Origin: Phytohabitans sp036906915
Lineage (GTDB): Bacteria; Actinomycetota; Actinomycetes; Mycobacteriales; Micromonosporaceae
Direction: 5' to 3'
Length of the DNA: 64,000 nucleotides
NCBI RefSeq assembly: GCF_036906915.1
Contig: NZ_JBAKHX010000009.1
Span: 91,393 to 155,392 of the forward strand
Part shown: positions 42,734 through 52,074 of the stretch, piece by piece
Position numbering within the stretch: position 1 is the first letter of the stretch
How the letters are laid out: each line of letters begins with the position of its first letter
Translations under genes and position numbers: made by a program
Notes under the pieces: model-generated
Databases searched by the model: none
What the model saw: the letters and a program-made list of their open reading frames with translations, nothing else
What the model was told of the DNA's origin: nothing

Positions 42734-44827
42734 ATGACCACCGCCACCTGGCGTCAAGCCGACATCACCATCAACCCCCACACCGGATGGCAGATCCTGG
42801 CCACCGACCTCGCCCCTGACCTCGACCAGGCGGTCCGGCTCGGCGTACTGGGCGGCTGGTGGTACATCCGCAAGAAGGTATGGCGACTACGGGTCCACAC
42901 CGACGACGCCGGCTACCTCACCGTCCAGACGCTGCTGGACAAGCTGGCCGCCAACGAGCGCGTCCTGGGCTGGCATCCCAACATCTACGAACCCGAGACC
43001 ATCGCGTTCGGCGGCCGCGACGGCATGGACACCGCCCACCGGCTCTTCCACGCCGACGGCCACCACCTGCTCGCCCGCGCCCGGGAAGCCGGCTCGACTC
43101 CCACACTGCCGTGGCAGTGTGAGGCCACCGCGGTCCTGTGTGCCGTCCTGCTGCGCAGTGCGGGACTCGACCGCTACGAGCAGGGCGACGTGTGGGCCAA
43201 GGTCGCCCTGGAGCGCCCCGTCGACGTGGCCGACCCGGCCGTGTTCGACGAAGCGCGACGTGAACCACTCGTGCAGGCGATGACCCGGCTGCTGACCGTC
43301 GACCCGAAATGGCTTAGCGACCCCGGACGCCCGTTGGCCGGTTACGCCGGGTGGGTCGCCGGGTTCGAGCGGGCCGGTCAGGAACTGGCCGCCCTGGCGC
43401 GCGCCGGGCGGCTGCGGCGCGGCCTGCGTGCCGTGCTGGCCCACCACATCATCTTTCACGCCAACCGGGCCGGGATCTCCGTGCCCGACCTGTCCACAAT
43501 GGCGGCGCTGGCCATGACCGGGACCTTTGGCTTCGACGCCGTGGTGTCCGGCCGGTCCGCGCCACCACCGACCACTAAGGTGTCCGAGATGACTACGATC
43601 AGTGATCAACAAGCGGAAACGCCCGATGCCCTGCGCGCCGCGATGACGCAGCGGCTCGCCGACGAAGCGGTGATCCACACCAACGCCGTGCGGGACGCGT
43701 TCTCGGCGGTTCCCCGGCACCTGTTCCTGCCGAACGTCGACGCGCCAGCGGCCTACGCCGACGAGGCCGTCTACACCAAGACCGCCGGCGACGGCACCCG
43801 CATCAGCGCCGCCAGCCAGCCACGCATCGTCGCCATGATGCTCGAACAACTCGCCGCCCAACCCGGCCACCGGGTGCTCGAACTCGGGGCGGGCACCGGA
43901 TACAACGCCGCCCTCATCGGGCACATGGTCGGCGCCACTGGGCACGTCACCACGATCGACGTCGACGCTGATCTCGTCGACGGCGCGCGTGAGCACCTGG
44001 CCGCCGCTGGCGCGACCAACGTGGACGTCGTGCTGGCGGATGGAGCGCTCGGCCACCCCAACGGCGCCCCGCACGACCGGATCATCGCCACAGTCGGCGC
44101 CTACGCCGTGCCCACCCCTTGGCTGGATCAGCTCACCGACGACGGGCGGCTGGTCGTGCCGCTGCGGCTGCGCGGTGCGGCGTCCCGCTCGATCGTGTTC
44201 ACCCGCGCCGGCACCGGATGGCGCAGCGTCGACTCCCAGCTCGCGGTGTTCATGCCACTACGCGGTATCGGCGACGACGCCCGCCGCATCGTGGCACTCA
44301 ACCCCGAGCAGGACGTCACCTTGCAGGTCAACAAGGACCAGAGCGTCGACGCCGCCCAACTCGCCGGCGTGCTCGACACCCCACGCGAAACCGTGTGGAC
44401 CGGGGTGATCTTCCCCCCGATGGTGCCCTACGAGTGGGTCGACCTGTGGCTCGCGCTGCGCCTACCCAACTCGATCATGCGGATGAACACCGCCCGTGAG
44501 GCGATCGACCGCAAGCAGGTGGACCCGATGTTCCCCACGTGGGGTGCGATGGCCACCGTCGAAGGCCCGAACCTGGCCTACCTCACCCTGCGTCCAGCCG
44601 ACCCGGTCGACGGGCAGAAACGCTACGAGATCGGGGTCATCGGCCACGGACCCGACGCCGCGGCCTTGGTGGACCGGATCGCTGGCGAGGCGGCCACCTG
44701 GGACACCCGATTCCGCGACCGGACCGTGCGGTTCGAACTGCCGACGATCCCCACCGCCAGCAGCCCCGACGAAGGCCATTTCTTGATTGACAGGCCCGGC
44801 CACCCGATCAGCGTCATCTGGGAGTAA
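42734..44827 (+). CDS. FxLD-system fusion: thiopeptide-type elimination domain + PIMT-like methyltransferase (697 aa)
   Basis: Residues 1-280 resemble the C-terminal elimination domain of LanB/thiopeptide dehydratases (WRQADITINPHTGWQ, WWYIRKKVWRLRV, GRPLAGYAGW). After a linker (about 280-290) a protein-L-isoaspartate O-methyltransferase-like domain follows, with motif I VLELGAGTGYNAALIG near residue 381, ISAASQPRIVAMMLEQL before it, and a 200-residue tail. The architecture matches the family I know as methyltransferase, FxLD system. Enzymes of this kind methylate Asp in the modified core, which can collapse to aspartimide or isoaspartate. The cluster thus has two elimination-type domains. 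Confidence 0.9.
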   Translation: MTTATWRQADITINPHTGWQILATDLAPDLDQAVRLGVLGGWWYIRKKVWRLRVHTDDAGYLTVQTLLDKLAANERVLGWHPNIYEPETIAFGGRDGMDTAHRLFHADGHHLLARAREAGSTPTLPWQCEATAVLCAVLLRSAGLDRYEQGDVWAKVALERPVDVADPAVFDEARREPLVQAMTRLLTVDPKWLSDPGRPLAGYAGWVAGFERAGQELAALARAGRLRRGLRAVLAHHIIFHANRAGISVPDLSTMAALAMTGTFGFDAVVSGRSAPPPTTKVSEMTTISDQQAETPDALRAAMTQRLADEAVIHTNAVRDAFSAVPRHLFLPNVDAPAAYADEAVYTKTAGDGTRISAASQPRIVAMMLEQLAAQPGHRVLELGAGTGYNAALIGHMVGATGHVTTIDVDADLVDGAREHLAAAGATNVDVVLADGALGHPNGAPHDRIIATVGAYAVPTPWLDQLTDDGRLVVPLRLRGAASRSIVFTRAGTGWRSVDSQLAVFMPLRGIGDDARRIVALNPEQDVTLQVNKDQSVDAAQLAGVLDTPRETVWTGVIFPPMVPYEWVDLWLALRLPNSIMRMNTAREAIDRKQVDPMFPTWGAMATVEGPNLAYLTLRPADPVDGQKRYEIGVIGHGPDAAALVDRIAGEAATWDTRFRDRTVRFELPTIPTASSPDEGHFLIDRPGHPISVIWE

Positions 44828-44831
44828 CACC

Positions 44832-45938
44832 ATGGACGCCACCGGGCCGATAGCGCAACGCTTCCCCCTCATCGCCCGGTCGCGGCCGCCGTGCACCGCC
44901 CTGTCCGCGAGGATCAGCGCGCTGGCCGCGCTCGCGGACAGGGCCGCCAGCGACGGCGACCTCACGGCCGCATCACGCGTGCACAACCAAGCCGCCCTCA
45001 TCGCCTCCGACTGCGGGCAACAGCAACTCGCGCGCCTCTGGTGCCACCAGCACGCCCACGCCTACCTCGACACACCGGGACGCCACACCGGCACTGCTCG
45101 AAATGCCTTCGAGCCGCTTGTCAACCTCGCCCGACTACATATCCGCGCCGGTGACGGAGTGGCCGCCGCCGCCCTGCTCGACAGCCTCTATCAGGCGGTC
45201 CTCACCCGGACCGACGCCGTCATCGACGGCATTCCCGTTCCCGCAGCCGTGCTTACCACCAGCAGCGACACCCACCGCGAGCTCGTCCAATGGCTGTGGG
45301 GCGTTCAGCTGGCCGATGGCAGCCGCGCCTTGACCACCGCCGGTCGGTGGCGCGACGCCGAAGACCGGCTTAGGCGGCACAACGGCATCGGCCGGCGCAT
45401 GCTCGACGGCCGCCAGGTCGCCGTGCTCGCCCGCGCGATCAGCGGCGACCGCGCCGAGGCCCTGCACCTCCTCGCCGAAACGCAACCTGGTGAGCCGTGG
45501 GAAGCCGCCGTGGCCGCCTGCCTCACCGCGCTCGTGCTGCCCACGGACCTGGCACTGCTTGTCGATAACGTCGAGATGATGGTCACCCGGTACCGCTCTC
45601 TGCGACCAGAGCCGACGCTTGCGGTCTTCCGTACTCGCCTAGGGTTGGCCATCATCGACGCGATCAACAAGCCGGACGATCCGATGACGCGTAACATCGC
45701 TCGCGACCTGATCCGCGAGGTTCTCGACTACGGCGACGGTTACGCCGCGCGCGACGTCCTTTCACACCACTCATCGGTGGCGGTCGGCACCTCTGATCAG
45801 GCCCACGGCCTGTCCACTGTGGTTGAGGCAAGCGGCCTCGGGCGGCCGCTGCCCGAGCTGGCCATTCACCGTCTTGAGACCGCCCTAGCGACAAGCAAGG
45901 CCGTGATCGTAAATTCGTTGTCCGCCACGGCGGCATAA
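44832..45938 (+). CDS. FxLD-cluster-associated helical protein of unknown function (368 aa)
   Basis: The ATG at 44832 starts 4 bp after the methyltransferase stop, with GGGAG reaching into that stop. The protein is helical, with Leu/Ala repeats (AASRVHNQAALIASDCGQQQ, NLARLHIRAGDGVAAAALLD) like TPR hairpins. By position it belongs to the lanthipeptide operon, perhaps for regulation, scaffolding or immunity. No transporter or protease gene is present nearby. Confidence 0.65.
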   Translation: MDATGPIAQRFPLIARSRPPCTALSARISALAALADRAASDGDLTAASRVHNQAALIASDCGQQQLARLWCHQHAHAYLDTPGRHTGTARNAFEPLVNLARLHIRAGDGVAAAALLDSLYQAVLTRTDAVIDGIPVPAAVLTTSSDTHRELVQWLWGVQLADGSRALTTAGRWRDAEDRLRRHNGIGRRMLDGRQVAVLARAISGDRAEALHLLAETQPGEPWEAAVAACLTALVLPTDLALLVDNVEMMVTRYRSLRPEPTLAVFRTRLGLAIIDAINKPDDPMTRNIARDLIREVLDYGDGYAARDVLSHHSSVAVGTSDQAHGLSTVVEASGLGRPLPELAIHRLETALATSKAVIVNSLSATAA

Positions 45939-46195
45939 ACGTCGCCCTTCCCATAGACGCCACGGATGATCCCCGCCCACAGCACACCGTCACACGCGGC
46001 CAAGAAACGGATCGGTCCCGAAGGAGCCTCGTGTGGTGGGCCTGTACGACCTGGCGTCAACTGTCGACGACCGAGGCCCCTCGCCGCGTCGATGTAGCCC
46101 ACCGCCGCTACCCGGCAGCCCGCCGAACCGCCGGCGTTGCGTTTGCCCGACCGGGCGGCTCGGGAAAGTGTCATACGCGTCCGGATGCTGAACTT
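45939..46195. other. Intergenic region after lanthipeptide operon
   Basis: 257 bp. I see no gene and no clear terminator hairpin. Confidence 0.3.
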
Positions 46196-46597
46196 ATGGT
46201 CGCCGGTACCCGCCCGAACGATGCCCGCCGCGAGGTCACGATCCACGAGGCACGTACGCGCTTAGTTCAGCTCGTCAGGCTCACCGCGCTCACAGACCTC
46301 GTGACGATCATTACCGATGCCGGTCGACCCGCCGCCGCCCTTGTACCAGTGGAGGCTGCCCGCAACAAGGCTCAGGTCCGCGCGGCTGCCGCCAGCGCCG
46401 AGGCGGCCGCGGCTGGGTGGGTGCATCGCCTTGAGGCTGAGCGGTTACGCCTCGCCCAGCAGCATTCGGCTGAACTTGGTGCGGTCACGGACGCTCTCGC
46501 CCGTGCCTGGGCGGCGCTAGATCGTTTCAGCCCGGCCGGCAAGGATCGGGATGTGGACGAGATGAGGGCTGCGCATAACCGGTATCTGCACCGGTGA
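46196..46597 (+). CDS. Phd/YefM-type antitoxin-like protein, no toxin seen (133 aa)
   Basis: REVTIHEARTRLVQLVRLTA...VTIITDAGRPAAALVPVE matches the N-terminal DNA-binding domain of Phd/YefM antitoxins (conserved E-A-R-L and a GxPxAxLVP end). The rest is one long helix (EAERLRLAQQHSAELGAVTD) longer than a usual antitoxin tail. The next gene is not a RelE/Doc-type toxin. An orphan antitoxin-like regulator is the best description. Confidence 0.65.
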   Translation: MVAGTRPNDARREVTIHEARTRLVQLVRLTALTDLVTIITDAGRPAAALVPVEAARNKAQVRAAAASAEAAAAGWVHRLEAERLRLAQQHSAELGAVTDALARAWAALDRFSPAGKDRDVDEMRAAHNRYLHR

Positions 46598-46802
46598 CGC
46601 GGATGGCCGGTGCTGGAGCTGCGCCGGTCGGCCTCGTAGCGCCCCGGCCGACGTCTTGGTCGCTAGACGGCGGCGACGTCCTCAGGCCTCGAGCCGCTAA
46701 GACTCATGGGGGACACCGCCGACCCACGACCGTGTCGGCTTGTCAGCGCCGCGTGGCACTGTGTTACCCGAAGCTGGCGCGGCTTGAGTCAGGAGCGCAC
46801 AG

Positions 46803-48584
46803 GTGACCGATGACACTACCGAGCAATCAGCAGACACCGCTTCCGCGGATGGCGAGCGGCGCGGCGGCGGGCATGAGCTCGCCGCCGTCGTTGGCGAGTT
46901 GGGCCGGTACCTGTGGACACGGGCCCGGGATCGCAGCAGTGAGCACTGGCCGCCATGGTGGCTCATCGCTGCCGCGCTCGGCGTGGGGGCGGTGGTGCTG
47001 GTCTGTTTCGTAGCCCCGATCCTGCGGGGCCTGGCCGCCGCGGCGGCGCCGGCCGGGCACGCCGCGACGGCCTGGTTGAGTGATCAGGCACTGAGTCAAG
47101 TCGTCACCGTCCCTGTGCACCAGTATCTGGACACGCACACAGCGGCGATGCCAGTGGTGGCCGAGACCCTGTGGTGGACCTGGTGCATTTCTGGCGCCCT
47201 CCTATTTGTACTGGCCGTGACCCGCAACGTCGGCGGCCGGGTTGGCTGGGTGGGCTACGGCGCGGCGACGGCTGGCATGGTGTGGACGGCGACGCCGGCG
47301 CCGTCGCAGTGGGTGGGCGTCGGTGTCGTCGGGCTCTGGTGGTCGCTGCTGTCGGTGCCGGCGTTTCGGCGACGGCGGCCCGCGCCGGTGGTCGTCGTTT
47401 CCGGTGAGATGGCGTCCGCAGTGTCGGCTACGGCTGCAGGCGTCCGCGAGCGGGATCAGGAGTTGGTCGAGGTCGACCCTCGCGACGACGCGGCGCGGCT
47501 GGCCGGCGTCTATGAGCGGCTGGTGCGGCGGCAGCAGGTACGCGGCGGGCTGCTCCCGCCGAGCCAGACTGCTTGGCACGTCACCGCGTCGGGGCAGGGC
47601 TTTTCGGCAGTGGACGAGTCCGGCCGTCCTGTCGCGGGCTTGGCCCGCAGCGCGGAAGCGGCTGCGGAGTTGCTCTCGGGGGTGTCCACCCCGCCTGGTG
47701 CTTGCCCCGCGATCCGGTGGGCCAACGCGCCGGTCGGCACGTGGATGCCGGACCGGCTGCCGTATGACACCGGTGGCGCCCTTCCCTCCATGGGCGCCTT
47801 TCTTGAGGCCAGCGCGAAGCAGCGCGCCGAACTCGCGGCCGCGCTACTGAGCGCGCGCGCCGATTGGGATCTTGACCTGCTAGCCGAGAAGATCACCGCC
47901 CGGGCCGCCGCGCTCAACGAGAAACATCCTCTGATCTCCGTTACCGAGTTCGTGCCCTACGAGCCATTGTGGGACGGCGAGGATCTCGGCTACCTCGACG
48001 CCTACGCCTGGGTCGATCCCACGACGGTGATCGGCGGCAACGCCCGCCACTGGAACGATTTCGGCGACCACCGGCCCGAGATCGTCGGCCTGATCATCGA
48101 GAAGCTTCTGACTGCCGATGATCCGGACGAAGCGGTGTGCGAGGTGCTCAGCGACGACGGGATCGTCTACATGGAACGAGCTGACGGCCCGGCCGGCCCG
48201 ATCCATCAGGTGACAGTCAACGGCACGCACCGCACTCACGCCCTGCGTCTCCTGGGCGCTCCGATGCTGGCCGCAGAAATCAGGGTCGCGGCGCTACCAT
48301 TGCGGCTCCGCGAGCTCAGCATGTGGGAGCGGGGGTTCACCGGGTCGGCGGAGCCGTTGTGGCGTGGGCTGATGCGCCACGGCCTGCTTGTCGGGGACAT
48401 CGTGCGCACCAAGTACGGGGCGGTACTCGAACCTCATCACGTGGCTGCGCCATGGCTGCTGCGCCCACCAGCAGCGGCTGCGAAGATCAGCGCTGCCTAT
48501 GACCGGCTCTATCCAGGCGCCCTGGGCATCCCGGCCAACGCATTCCAAGGCCGTGCTGGATGGTGCCGCTGGCTGGAGGATTGA
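46803..48584 (+). CDS. Membrane protein with C-terminal ParB/Srx-like domain (593 aa)
   Basis: A hydrophilic N-terminus is followed by three or four membrane helices (about 55-200; LIAAALGVGAVVLVCFVAPI and SGALLFVLAVTR). A long cytoplasmic part ends with HQVTVNGTHRTHALRLLGAP, which resembles the G-x-HR motif of ParB-like nuclease/CTPase domains. The GTG at 46803 has AGGAG about 9 nt upstream. The function is unknown; the combination suggests an element-encoded membrane-tethered protein. The ParB similarity is tentative. Confidence 0.55.
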   Translation: MTDDTTEQSADTASADGERRGGGHELAAVVGELGRYLWTRARDRSSEHWPPWWLIAAALGVGAVVLVCFVAPILRGLAAAAAPAGHAATAWLSDQALSQVVTVPVHQYLDTHTAAMPVVAETLWWTWCISGALLFVLAVTRNVGGRVGWVGYGAATAGMVWTATPAPSQWVGVGVVGLWWSLLSVPAFRRRRPAPVVVVSGEMASAVSATAAGVRERDQELVEVDPRDDAARLAGVYERLVRRQQVRGGLLPPSQTAWHVTASGQGFSAVDESGRPVAGLARSAEAAAELLSGVSTPPGACPAIRWANAPVGTWMPDRLPYDTGGALPSMGAFLEASAKQRAELAAALLSARADWDLDLLAEKITARAAALNEKHPLISVTEFVPYEPLWDGEDLGYLDAYAWVDPTTVIGGNARHWNDFGDHRPEIVGLIIEKLLTADDPDEAVCEVLSDDGIVYMERADGPAGPIHQVTVNGTHRTHALRLLGAPMLAAEIRVAALPLRLRELSMWERGFTGSAEPLWRGLMRHGLLVGDIVRTKYGAVLEPHHVAAPWLLRPPAAAAKISAAYDRLYPGALGIPANAFQGRAGWCRWLED

Positions 48585-48707
48585 CCCGTTACCGTCCAGG
48601 AGGAGTCCGGGGAAGGGGACCGGAAAGCGGGGATTCTCGTTCTTGCCCATGATCGACAACCGCTCCATGATCCGTCACACACCCGTGCAGCTGATGGTCG
48701 GGCACTA

Positions 48708-49130
48708 TCAATGGAGGCCGCGTCGGCGGAGTTCGCGCGCGGCGTCGGAGTCGCCCATCTCGCTCGCGCGCCGGTACCAGGCCAGCGCGGCGATCTCGTC
48801 GCCTAGTTCTTCGTTCAGGACGGCGACGTTGTAGGCGATCTCGGCGTCGTCGTCAGCCGCGGCCACCAGCAACTTGAGGGCCTCTGACTTGCGCCCGGTC
48901 CGGTCGAGCATCAACGCAAGGTTGTTACGAGAGTCCGGGTCGCCCGCCTCGGCGGCCTTGCGGTACCAAGATTCAGCTGCGACGTCATCTCCGGCACGCT
49001 CTAGCTCGATAGCCAGGTTGTACTGGTCTACCGGGTCACCTGCCTCTGCACCCGCTCTGTAGCGACGGGCATTGAGACGATGGATTAGAGCCAGGAAACC
49101 CACAACCGGCAGTGTATGGGCTGCCGACAT
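48708..49130 (-). CDS. Sel1-like repeat protein (140 aa)
   Basis: Three Sel1/TPR-type units: AGDPVDQYNLAIELERAGD, AESWYRKAAEAGDPDSRNNL and ALAWYRRASEMGDSDAAREL, with an N-terminal hydrophobic patch (LPVVGFLALIH). Sel1 repeats bind proteins. No partner is evident. ATG 49130. Confidence 0.75.
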   Translation of the reverse strand: MSAAHTLPVVGFLALIHRLNARRYRAGAEAGDPVDQYNLAIELERAGDDVAAESWYRKAAEAGDPDSRNNLALMLDRTGRKSEALKLLVAAADDDAEIAYNVAVLNEELGDEIAALAWYRRASEMGDSDAARELRRRGLH

Positions 49131-49660
49131 GCACCCGTACTTGCAATGATGGGCTGTTCAACTGCGATGAGGTCCGCACTGCAGGGATTTAGGAGGGGGC
49201 GGGCCTGGACTGCGGCCGGTCCGCCCTCGCATACGCCGTGAACTGTCGTCGAGAGCCCGCTCGGCGATGGCACGGGCGATGCCAGCCCCCGAGGTCGATC
49301 AGAGGTGGTACGTCACAGTGGCTCCAGGCGCCCGGGCCGTGGCGTGGTCGACGTTCCTCAAAGGTCGATAATTTACCTTATGTCAGGTAATGGGTTAGAT
49401 GACCAGTTCGGCGATGAGGCCACAGCAGGCGCTGATCATCCCGACGGCTAGGAGGGCGACGGGACGGCGACCAGGTACGCCCACCATGGCTTACGGAGTC
49501 TAGGGTCGGCCTTACGCACTTGGAAGCTCCTTGGCTTCAGGGCCGCCGGCGGGCCCGGGGAGCGGGCTGGGGTCGAGGCCGTCGGTGCTCACGGCTGTCG
49601 TCGGCCTCCGCCGCGAGCCGGGCGAGGTGCTGCGCAGCGGCGGTAGCCGTCGGCGCCCAG
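49131..49660. other. Gene-poor stretch with palindrome
   Basis: 530 bp. It contains TTACCT (49373-49378) and AGGTAA (49385-49390), an inverted repeat in a short AT-rich patch. Open frames here are shadows of the next gene or short. Confidence 0.4.
49373..49390. promoter_or_regulatory. Interrupted palindrome TTACCT-n6-AGGTAA
   Basis: 6-bp arms around TATGTC in an otherwise GC-rich gap. It may be an operator; no gene start is close on either side. Confidence 0.4.
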
Positions 49661-50128
49661 TCAGTGCGGGTACGGGGTGAGCCCTACGGCCGCCGCGGCG
49701 GCGTCGACGTCGACGGCGAACTGTTCGTCGGGCCGGTCGCCGCACCAGGCGCCGGGCCGGCTGGGGTCTGTGAGCACTAGGCCGCGCAGCGGCGCGGGTA
49801 GGTACCGGGCGACCCACCGGAGTCGGGCGACCTGGCGCAGCTGGGCGGTGAGCTGGCGGCGCAGCTCGGTCTCGAGGTCGTGCGCGCGCCGCAGCCGCGC
49901 TTCGTACTCGGCGCGCAGGTCCGCCAGCTGCCGGCCGGCGGATGCCTCGGCGGCAGCGATGCGCGGGCGGGCGAGATGGTCGGCGGCCTCGACGATGTGG
50001 CCATTGAGGTTCGCGGTTACCTGTTCCAGCCGTACAGCGAGGGCGGCAAGGTCGGCTGGGTTCGTCTCGTCGGCGGGCGCCGCGGTGCCTGATGCGGAGC
50101 CCTGTCGGGTCACGTGGTGGGAGGTCAC
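49661..50128 (-). CDS. Coiled-coil hypothetical protein, probably leaderless (155 aa)
   Basis: A long helix (QLADLRAEYEARLRRAHDLE and onward) sits between disordered ends. TAGCGT at 50140-50135 ends 6 nt before GTG 50128, the leaderless spacing seen elsewhere in the window. It is divergent from nothing and lies 405 bp from the large coiled-coil gene. Unknown family. Confidence 0.6.
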   Translation of the reverse strand: MTSHHVTRQGSASGTAAPADETNPADLAALAVRLEQVTANLNGHIVEAADHLARPRIAAAEASAGRQLADLRAEYEARLRRAHDLETELRRQLTAQLRQVARLRWVARYLPAPLRGLVLTDPSRPGAWCGDRPDEQFAVDVDAAAAAVGLTPYPH

Positions 50129-50533
50129 GGCGCGACGCTACCTGTGCCTGGCTGCTCAGCGAGGCCGTGTGCGCGGCTCGACGGACGCCCACACTGGAGC
50201 GGGCCCGCTCGACGGCGGTGGTTCGCGGCCAGCGCATCTCCGTCAGCGCTTGATTCGAACAGTCGAACAGTCGAACGCCCGAACAGTCGAACGGCAGAGC
50301 AGCCGGAACATCGAAGAGTCACACCCGCTTGGCGCCGGGCACTGCTCCATACCCGAGCTAAGTGAAGGACACCCCCGACACGGAAGGCGCATGACGGGGT
50401 TTGGGCGCGCGGACCCACGGGGTGCGCGTATCCGTCGTCTCGTGGCCCGCCCGGTGCCCACACGTCGGGGTCGACGTGTGGGGGCACGGGGACCGGCTGG
50501 CCGAGCCGGTCGGCTGTCTGGCTCACGGGTTCC
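50129..50533. other. Intergenic region with 8-bp tandem repeats
   Basis: 405 bp. It holds five copies of an 8-bp unit at 50256-50295 and the -10-like element of the leftward gene. No convincing gene. Confidence 0.5.
50256..50295 (+). repeat. Five tandem 8-bp repeats, CGAACNNN
   Basis: CGAAC recurs at 50256, 50264, 50272, 50280 and 50288 with an exact 8-bp period; three units are CGAACAGT. Confidence 0.8.
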
Positions 50534-51985
50534 CTACTCCGGTTCTCCGCCTCGTCGTCGACCCCGGCGAGGGCTGGGCTGCTGTTCGGGATCGGTTGGT
50601 CGGGTGGTGGCGAGGCTGGCGAGTTGCTCGGCGTATCGGCCGGCCCGTTCGTTGGCTTCGGTGGCCTCCGCGTGGGCCTGGTCGCGCTCACTGCGGAGCC
50701 GGTCACGGTCGGCGCGGGCCTCGGCCAGGTTCTCCGCCGCGCTGGCGAGCCGCGCTTCCAGTTGTTCGCGGGCTGCGTCGGCGCGGTCGGCGCGGCGCTC
50801 CGCGTCGGCGGCGCGGGTCTCGGCGGCGCGGGCGGCCTGCTCGACTTCGGTGCGGGCGGTGCGCTCGGCGGCGGCGGTCTGATGGGCCTGCTGTAGTTGG
50901 GTTTCGAGCTGCTCGCTGCGGCCCTGGGCGTGTTCGAGTTGGGCGCGCAGGTCGGCGAGTTCGGCGGTGATCCGGTCGCGCTCGCCGATGGTCTGGCGAA
51001 GGTCGGCGGCGTGGCGGTCGCGGTCGGCGCGGGCCTCGGTCAACTGCTCGGCGGCGGTGGCGAGTCGGGCCTCTAGTTGTTCGCGGGCTGCGTCGGCGCG
51101 GTCGGCGCGGCGTTCGGCTTCGACGGCCTTGGTGTCTGCGGTGGCCGCTGCCTGTTCGGCGGCTTGTGCGCGTTGGGTGGCGGCGCTCAGCGCGGTCTCA
51201 AGGTCGGTGATCCGCTCGCGGGCCCGGCGAAGTTCGCTGTCGAGCTGGTTCCGCGCGGCGCTGGTCTGCTCAAGTTGGCTGGCGAGGTCCTCGGCCCGGC
51301 TGCGTTCGGTCTCCAGTTGCCCGGTGCGTTCGGCGAGCTGCCCGGCGAGTTGGTCGCCGCGGGTGGTGGAGGCGTCGCGTTCACGGGTCCGTTCGTCGAG
51401 GGCCTGGGTTACTTCGTCGAGGGCCTGCTGGGCTTGCCGTGCCTCGGCCCGAGCCTCGTCTCGGGCCTTCTCGGCGGCCTCTGTCTGGTCGGCGAGGGCA
51501 TCGACGTAGCTTTCTGCCTTCTCGGCGCGGGCTTCGGCGGTGAGACGGCGGTCGCGCTCTTCGGCTTCACGAGTCTCGGCTTCGGCGGCCTTCTGCCGCT
51601 CGGCGGCGGTCACCTTCTCGATTTCGATGGCGGCGGCCTCTGCGTCCCCGGAGAGGCGGGCGGCGTGGTCGAACAGCTCGGCGGTTTCGCGGAGCGAGGC
51701 GGCGACCACGGTGGCCTTACTGAGGCTGTCGATGGCGGTGGCGCGGGCGTGCTTGGCGGGCCGCTGATCCGGGTCCGGTCCGCCGGTGGTCTCCGGGCGG
51801 ATTCCGGCGGCGGCCTGCTCGGCTCGGAGCGCCTTCAAGGGGGTGTGGTCGGGGTCTTCGCAGTATTCCGGCGGTCGGCCTGGCCCGGGACTGGCCGGGC
51901 GGCGGGGCTTGGTGCAACCGGGGAACTTGCACGTGGGCTGCCCGGCGGTGGGCTGGGGCGGCGCGGTGCGCTCGGCGTCGGTCAT
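50534..51985 (-). CDS. Long coiled-coil protein with N-terminal Cys/His motif (483 aa)
   Basis: The N-terminus has CKFPGCTKPRRP and YCEDPDH, a possible zinc site. Almost all the rest (about residues 80-460) is heptad-rich Ala/Glu/Arg coiled coil. A segment beginning AERRADRADAAREQLEARLA occurs twice. Such proteins resemble plasmid KfrA-like or polar scaffold proteins; the KfrA link is inference from context. The ATG at 51985 overlaps the stop of the 28-codon leaderless ORF 51982-52068 and has GGAGT upstream. The upstream region is AT-rich with TTTCATTTC-type repeats. Confidence 0.75.
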   Translation of the reverse strand: MTDAERTAPPQPTAGQPTCKFPGCTKPRRPASPGPGRPPEYCEDPDHTPLKALRAEQAAAGIRPETTGGPDPDQRPAKHARATAIDSLSKATVVAASLRETAELFDHAARLSGDAEAAAIEIEKVTAAERQKAAEAETREAEERDRRLTAEARAEKAESYVDALADQTEAAEKARDEARAEARQAQQALDEVTQALDERTRERDASTTRGDQLAGQLAERTGQLETERSRAEDLASQLEQTSAARNQLDSELRRARERITDLETALSAATQRAQAAEQAAATADTKAVEAERRADRADAAREQLEARLATAAEQLTEARADRDRHAADLRQTIGERDRITAELADLRAQLEHAQGRSEQLETQLQQAHQTAAAERTARTEVEQAARAAETRAADAERRADRADAAREQLEARLASAAENLAEARADRDRLRSERDQAHAEATEANERAGRYAEQLASLATTRPTDPEQQPSPRRGRRRGGEPE

Positions 51986-52068
51986 CGGTGCGCCACTCCT
52001 GCGGGATGGGGGGCGTCTAAGGCCGTGGCGAGCGTACGACGCGCGGCGCGGCGGGTGTCGATCAGCAT
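51982..52068 (-). CDS. 28-residue leaderless upstream ORF coupled to the coiled-coil gene
   Basis: TATGAT (52080-52075) ends 6 nt before ATG 52068, so the mRNA should begin at this AUG; TTGCGG (52104-52099) is a possible -35 with an 18-nt spacer. The ORF encodes a basic, Ala/Arg-rich peptide and its TGA overlaps the ATG of the coiled-coil gene (ATGA). It probably serves to load ribosomes onto the downstream gene by coupling. Confidence 0.6.
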   Translation of the reverse strand: MLIDTRRAARRTLATALDAPHPAGVAHR

Positions 52069-52074
52069 GAAACC

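Noticed and set aside
50256..50295. CRISPR-like short repeats
   Set aside because: Period of 8 bp, no spacers and no cas genes.
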